33,316 bases of DNA. Origin: Bacteroidota bacterium (GTDB lineage Bacteria; Bacteroidota; Bacteroidia; UKL13-3). Numbering within the stretch: position 1 is the stretch's first letter; every line of letters begins with the position of its first letter. The notes under the pieces were generated by a model that searched no databases, was not told the origin of the DNA, and saw only the letters and a program-made list of their open reading frames with translations. The stretch spans positions 1 through 33,316 of the forward strand of contig CANFSD010000004.1 in assembly GCA_947449515.1 (NCBI GenBank). The letters run 5' to 3'. Both the position numbers and the translations under genes were made by a program. This document shows, in pieces, positions 31,706-33,316 of the stretch.

Positions 31706-32770
31706 TTGAACTTATTTCAACTCCTTCTATTACCCTTATCACTTCTTTACCAATTGGTTCTGCGCCTCAGAAACAGTTTGTATTCGCGTGGTATTTTTGG
31801 AGTAACCACTTTTGATTTACCCATCATTAATGTGGGTAATTTGGCATTTGGCGGAACTGGTAAAACACCCCACATTGAATACCTTATCAGACTATTAAAG
31901 GAAAAGCATAAAGTTGCCGTTTTGAGCCGAGGTTACAAGCGAAAAACAACAGGATATTTATTTGGAGATGAACATGCCACTGCCATGAGTTTGGGCGATG
32001 AGCCTTACCAAATATTTAGAAAGTTCAGAGATATTGTGGTGGCAGTTGCTGAAAACAGGGTTTTGGGCGTTCCCTATTTATTATTTGATGCACCAGAAAC
32101 AGAAGTCATCTTATTAGACGATGCCTACCAGCACAGGGCAATAAAACCCGGCTTAAACATTTTATTAACCGAACAAAATCGTTTGTATATTAACGACCAT
32201 TTGGCTCCAGTCGGATACTTAAGAGAATATGCCAGCGCTGCAGAACGTGCCGATTGTATTGTTGTTACTAAATGTAAAACAGACCTTAGCCTAGAAGAAA
32301 GAAAAAGTATCATTGCTCAATTGAAACCATTGGGCCACCAAAGTGTCTATTTCTCCTTTTTAAAATACGGTGAATTGGTTTCCTATTTTGAGCCCTCAGT
32401 GGCAAATGAAACAAATGCAGTTCTTGCTTTTGCTGGAATTGCCAACCCGCAACCTTTCTTCCAATACCTTGAATCAAAATATCAACATGTAATTACCAAT
32501 TCATTTCCTGACCACCACCAGTTATCAGAAATTGAAATTGAGCGATTGCTTGAAACTTTTGATGAAATAAAAAGTGACCATAAAATAATTGTATCCACTG
32601 AAAAAGATTTTCAAAAATTGGTTCAAGGTCCACAAGCAGAAAAATTAAAACAATATCCCTTCTATTTTATACCCATTGAAGTTGCTTTCTTTGCAGAGGA
32701 CAGCAGCAATTTCAATCAAAAAGTAATTCAATATGTTAGCGAAAATAGCACAAACACATACGTACCTTAA
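31706..32770 (+). CDS. lpxK: Tetraacyldisaccharide 4'-kinase LpxK, TTG start
   Basis: Phosphorylates the 4' position of the lipid A precursor disaccharide at the inner membrane. The 354-residue protein has the N-terminal membrane-associated helix (MNLFQLLLLPLSLLYQLVLR), the P-loop INVGNLAFGGTGKTP (41-55), VAVLSRGYKRK, the LLDDAYQH segment containing an acidic pair, and the later TEKDFQKL motif. The start is the TTG at 31706: an in-frame TGA lies one codon upstream of the preceding ATT, and there is no ATG before the P-loop. It overlaps the purine nucleoside phosphorylase gene by 38 bases. Confidence 0.94.
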   Translation: MNLFQLLLLPLSLLYQLVLRLRNSLYSRGIFGVTTFDLPIINVGNLAFGGTGKTPHIEYLIRLLKEKHKVAVLSRGYKRKTTGYLFGDEHATAMSLGDEPYQIFRKFRDIVVAVAENRVLGVPYLLFDAPETEVILLDDAYQHRAIKPGLNILLTEQNRLYINDHLAPVGYLREYASAAERADCIVVTKCKTDLSLEERKSIIAQLKPLGHQSVYFSFLKYGELVSYFEPSVANETNAVLAFAGIANPQPFFQYLESKYQHVITNSFPDHHQLSEIEIERLLETFDEIKSDHKIIVSTEKDFQKLVQGPQAEKLKQYPFYFIPIEVAFFAEDSSNFNQKVIQYVSENSTNTYVP

Positions 32771-33316
32771 TTCATTTTACAACCAAGCAAAAATTGGGAT
32801 CATCCTAGGAACTGGCTTAGGGGCATTGGTAGATGAAATGGAAATTGAATACAGCCTACCTTATGGGGGTATTCCAAATTTCCCAATTAGCACCGTAGAA
32901 AGCCATCAAGGCCGTTTGCTAATAGGTAAATTAAATAATGTACCCGTGCTTGTTATGCAAGGAAGGTTTCATTATTACGAAGGATATAACATGCAAGAAC
33001 TTACATTTCCTGTGAGGGTGATGAAGCAATTGGGCATTGAAAATTTATTTATTTCCAACGCATCTGGCGGCCTAAATCCAAGTTATGAGGTGAGTGATTT
33101 AATGATTTTAAACGACCATATCAATTTGTTACCTGAGCATCCATTAAGAGGGAAAAATGAAGATACTTTAGGACCAAGGTTTCCAGATATGAGTGAGGCT
33201 TACGACCCAAAACTAATTGCATTGGCGCATGAAATTGGATCGGAATTAGGTATTAAATTACAAGAAGGCGTATACGCTGCTGTTCAAGGACCAACACTTG
33301 AAACAAAGGCAGAATA
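32733..33316 (+). CDS. punA: Purine nucleoside phosphorylase (partial, 3' end cut by window edge)
   Basis: Phosphorolysis of purine (deoxy)nucleosides to base and pentose-1-phosphate in salvage. The first 194 residues are visible: GIILGTGLGAL (22-32), the phosphate-binding ESHQGR, QGRFHYYEGY, NASGGLN, the HINLLPEHPL segment and the purine-binding QGPTLETKAE at the window edge. This is the trimeric PNP-I type. The ATG at 32733 gives the usual MLxKI start and lies 38 bases inside the end of lpxK in another frame, so translation is probably coupled. Confidence 0.93.
   Translation, partial: MLAKIAQTHTYLNSFYNQAKIGIILGTGLGALVDEMEIEYSLPYGGIPNFPISTVESHQGRLLIGKLNNVPVLVMQGRFHYYEGYNMQELTFPVRVMKQLGIENLFISNASGGLNPSYEVSDLMILNDHINLLPEHPLRGKNEDTLGPRFPDMSEAYDPKLIALAHEIGSELGIKLQEGVYAAVQGPTLETKAE

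Overview
This window looks like a piece of chromosome from a free-living Bacteroidota. The evidence is: a giant secreted protein ending in a type IX secretion (T9SS) sorting domain; repeated matches to the Bacteroidota promoter -7 element TAnnTTTG just upstream of genes; almost no Shine-Dalgarno sequences; an AT-rich composition; and several families typical of the phylum (a THUMP-like/PG_1098-type methyltransferase, a PorV-like barrel, an alpha-oxoamine synthase of the sphingolipid/sulfonolipid type). I cannot place it below phylum. I see no tRNA, rRNA, CRISPR array, transposase, integrase or phage gene. Most of the window is housekeeping or cell-envelope DNA. No gap between genes exceeds 300 bases; the longest is 14339-14615.

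Left part, nearly all on the minus strand (1-14338). An ALDH8-type aldehyde dehydrogenase is cut by the left edge. Upstream of it lie lipB, a TerC-family membrane protein, miaA, and a 6.5 kb gene for a 2154-residue T9SS-exported surface protein. That protein consists of a beta-helix, two IPT/TIG domains, 14 tandem PKD-like domains of about 84 residues, a PKD domain and a sorting tail. Next come a group-4 glycosyltransferase and an acyl-CoA dehydrogenase, then a tightly overlapping trio: an RmlD-like reductase, a 53-residue membrane protein, and a membrane-anchored helix-hairpin-helix (HhH) protein.

Middle part (14616-24149). On the plus strand, miaB, a membrane-anchored MtfA-like protein that has lost its zinc-peptidase motif, and a sigma-54 activator without a sensor domain form a compact operon. 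It ends at a strong bidirectional terminator. Facing it is hppA, a K+-dependent-type membrane pyrophosphatase carrying an unusual 146-residue C-terminal tail with 22 cysteines. Divergent from hppA, a PorV-like barrel gene overlaps by ATGA a gene for an HhH/outer-membrane-barrel protein.

Right part (24150-33316). This contains an AlkD-like DNA glycosylase, an alpha-oxoamine synthase for membrane lipid bases, a periplasmic thioredoxin-fold protein, lipA with an outer-membrane protein, an OsmC-family peroxidase, a 37-residue lipoprotein, a THUMP-like methyltransferase, an MltD-type lytic transglycosylase with LysM, lpxK, and a purine nucleoside phosphorylase cut by the right edge.

Points most worth a second look: the Cys-rich tail on HppA; the pseudo-peptidase next to the sigma-54 activator; the three-domain higher-order period in the giant protein; a dispersed palindrome (GGTTCGAACC, core CGAACCAA) that is far more frequent than chance and occurs in all three codon phases; three genes that can only start with TTG; two small proteins (53 and 37 residues); and overlapping opposed promoter elements in a 34 bp divergent gap.
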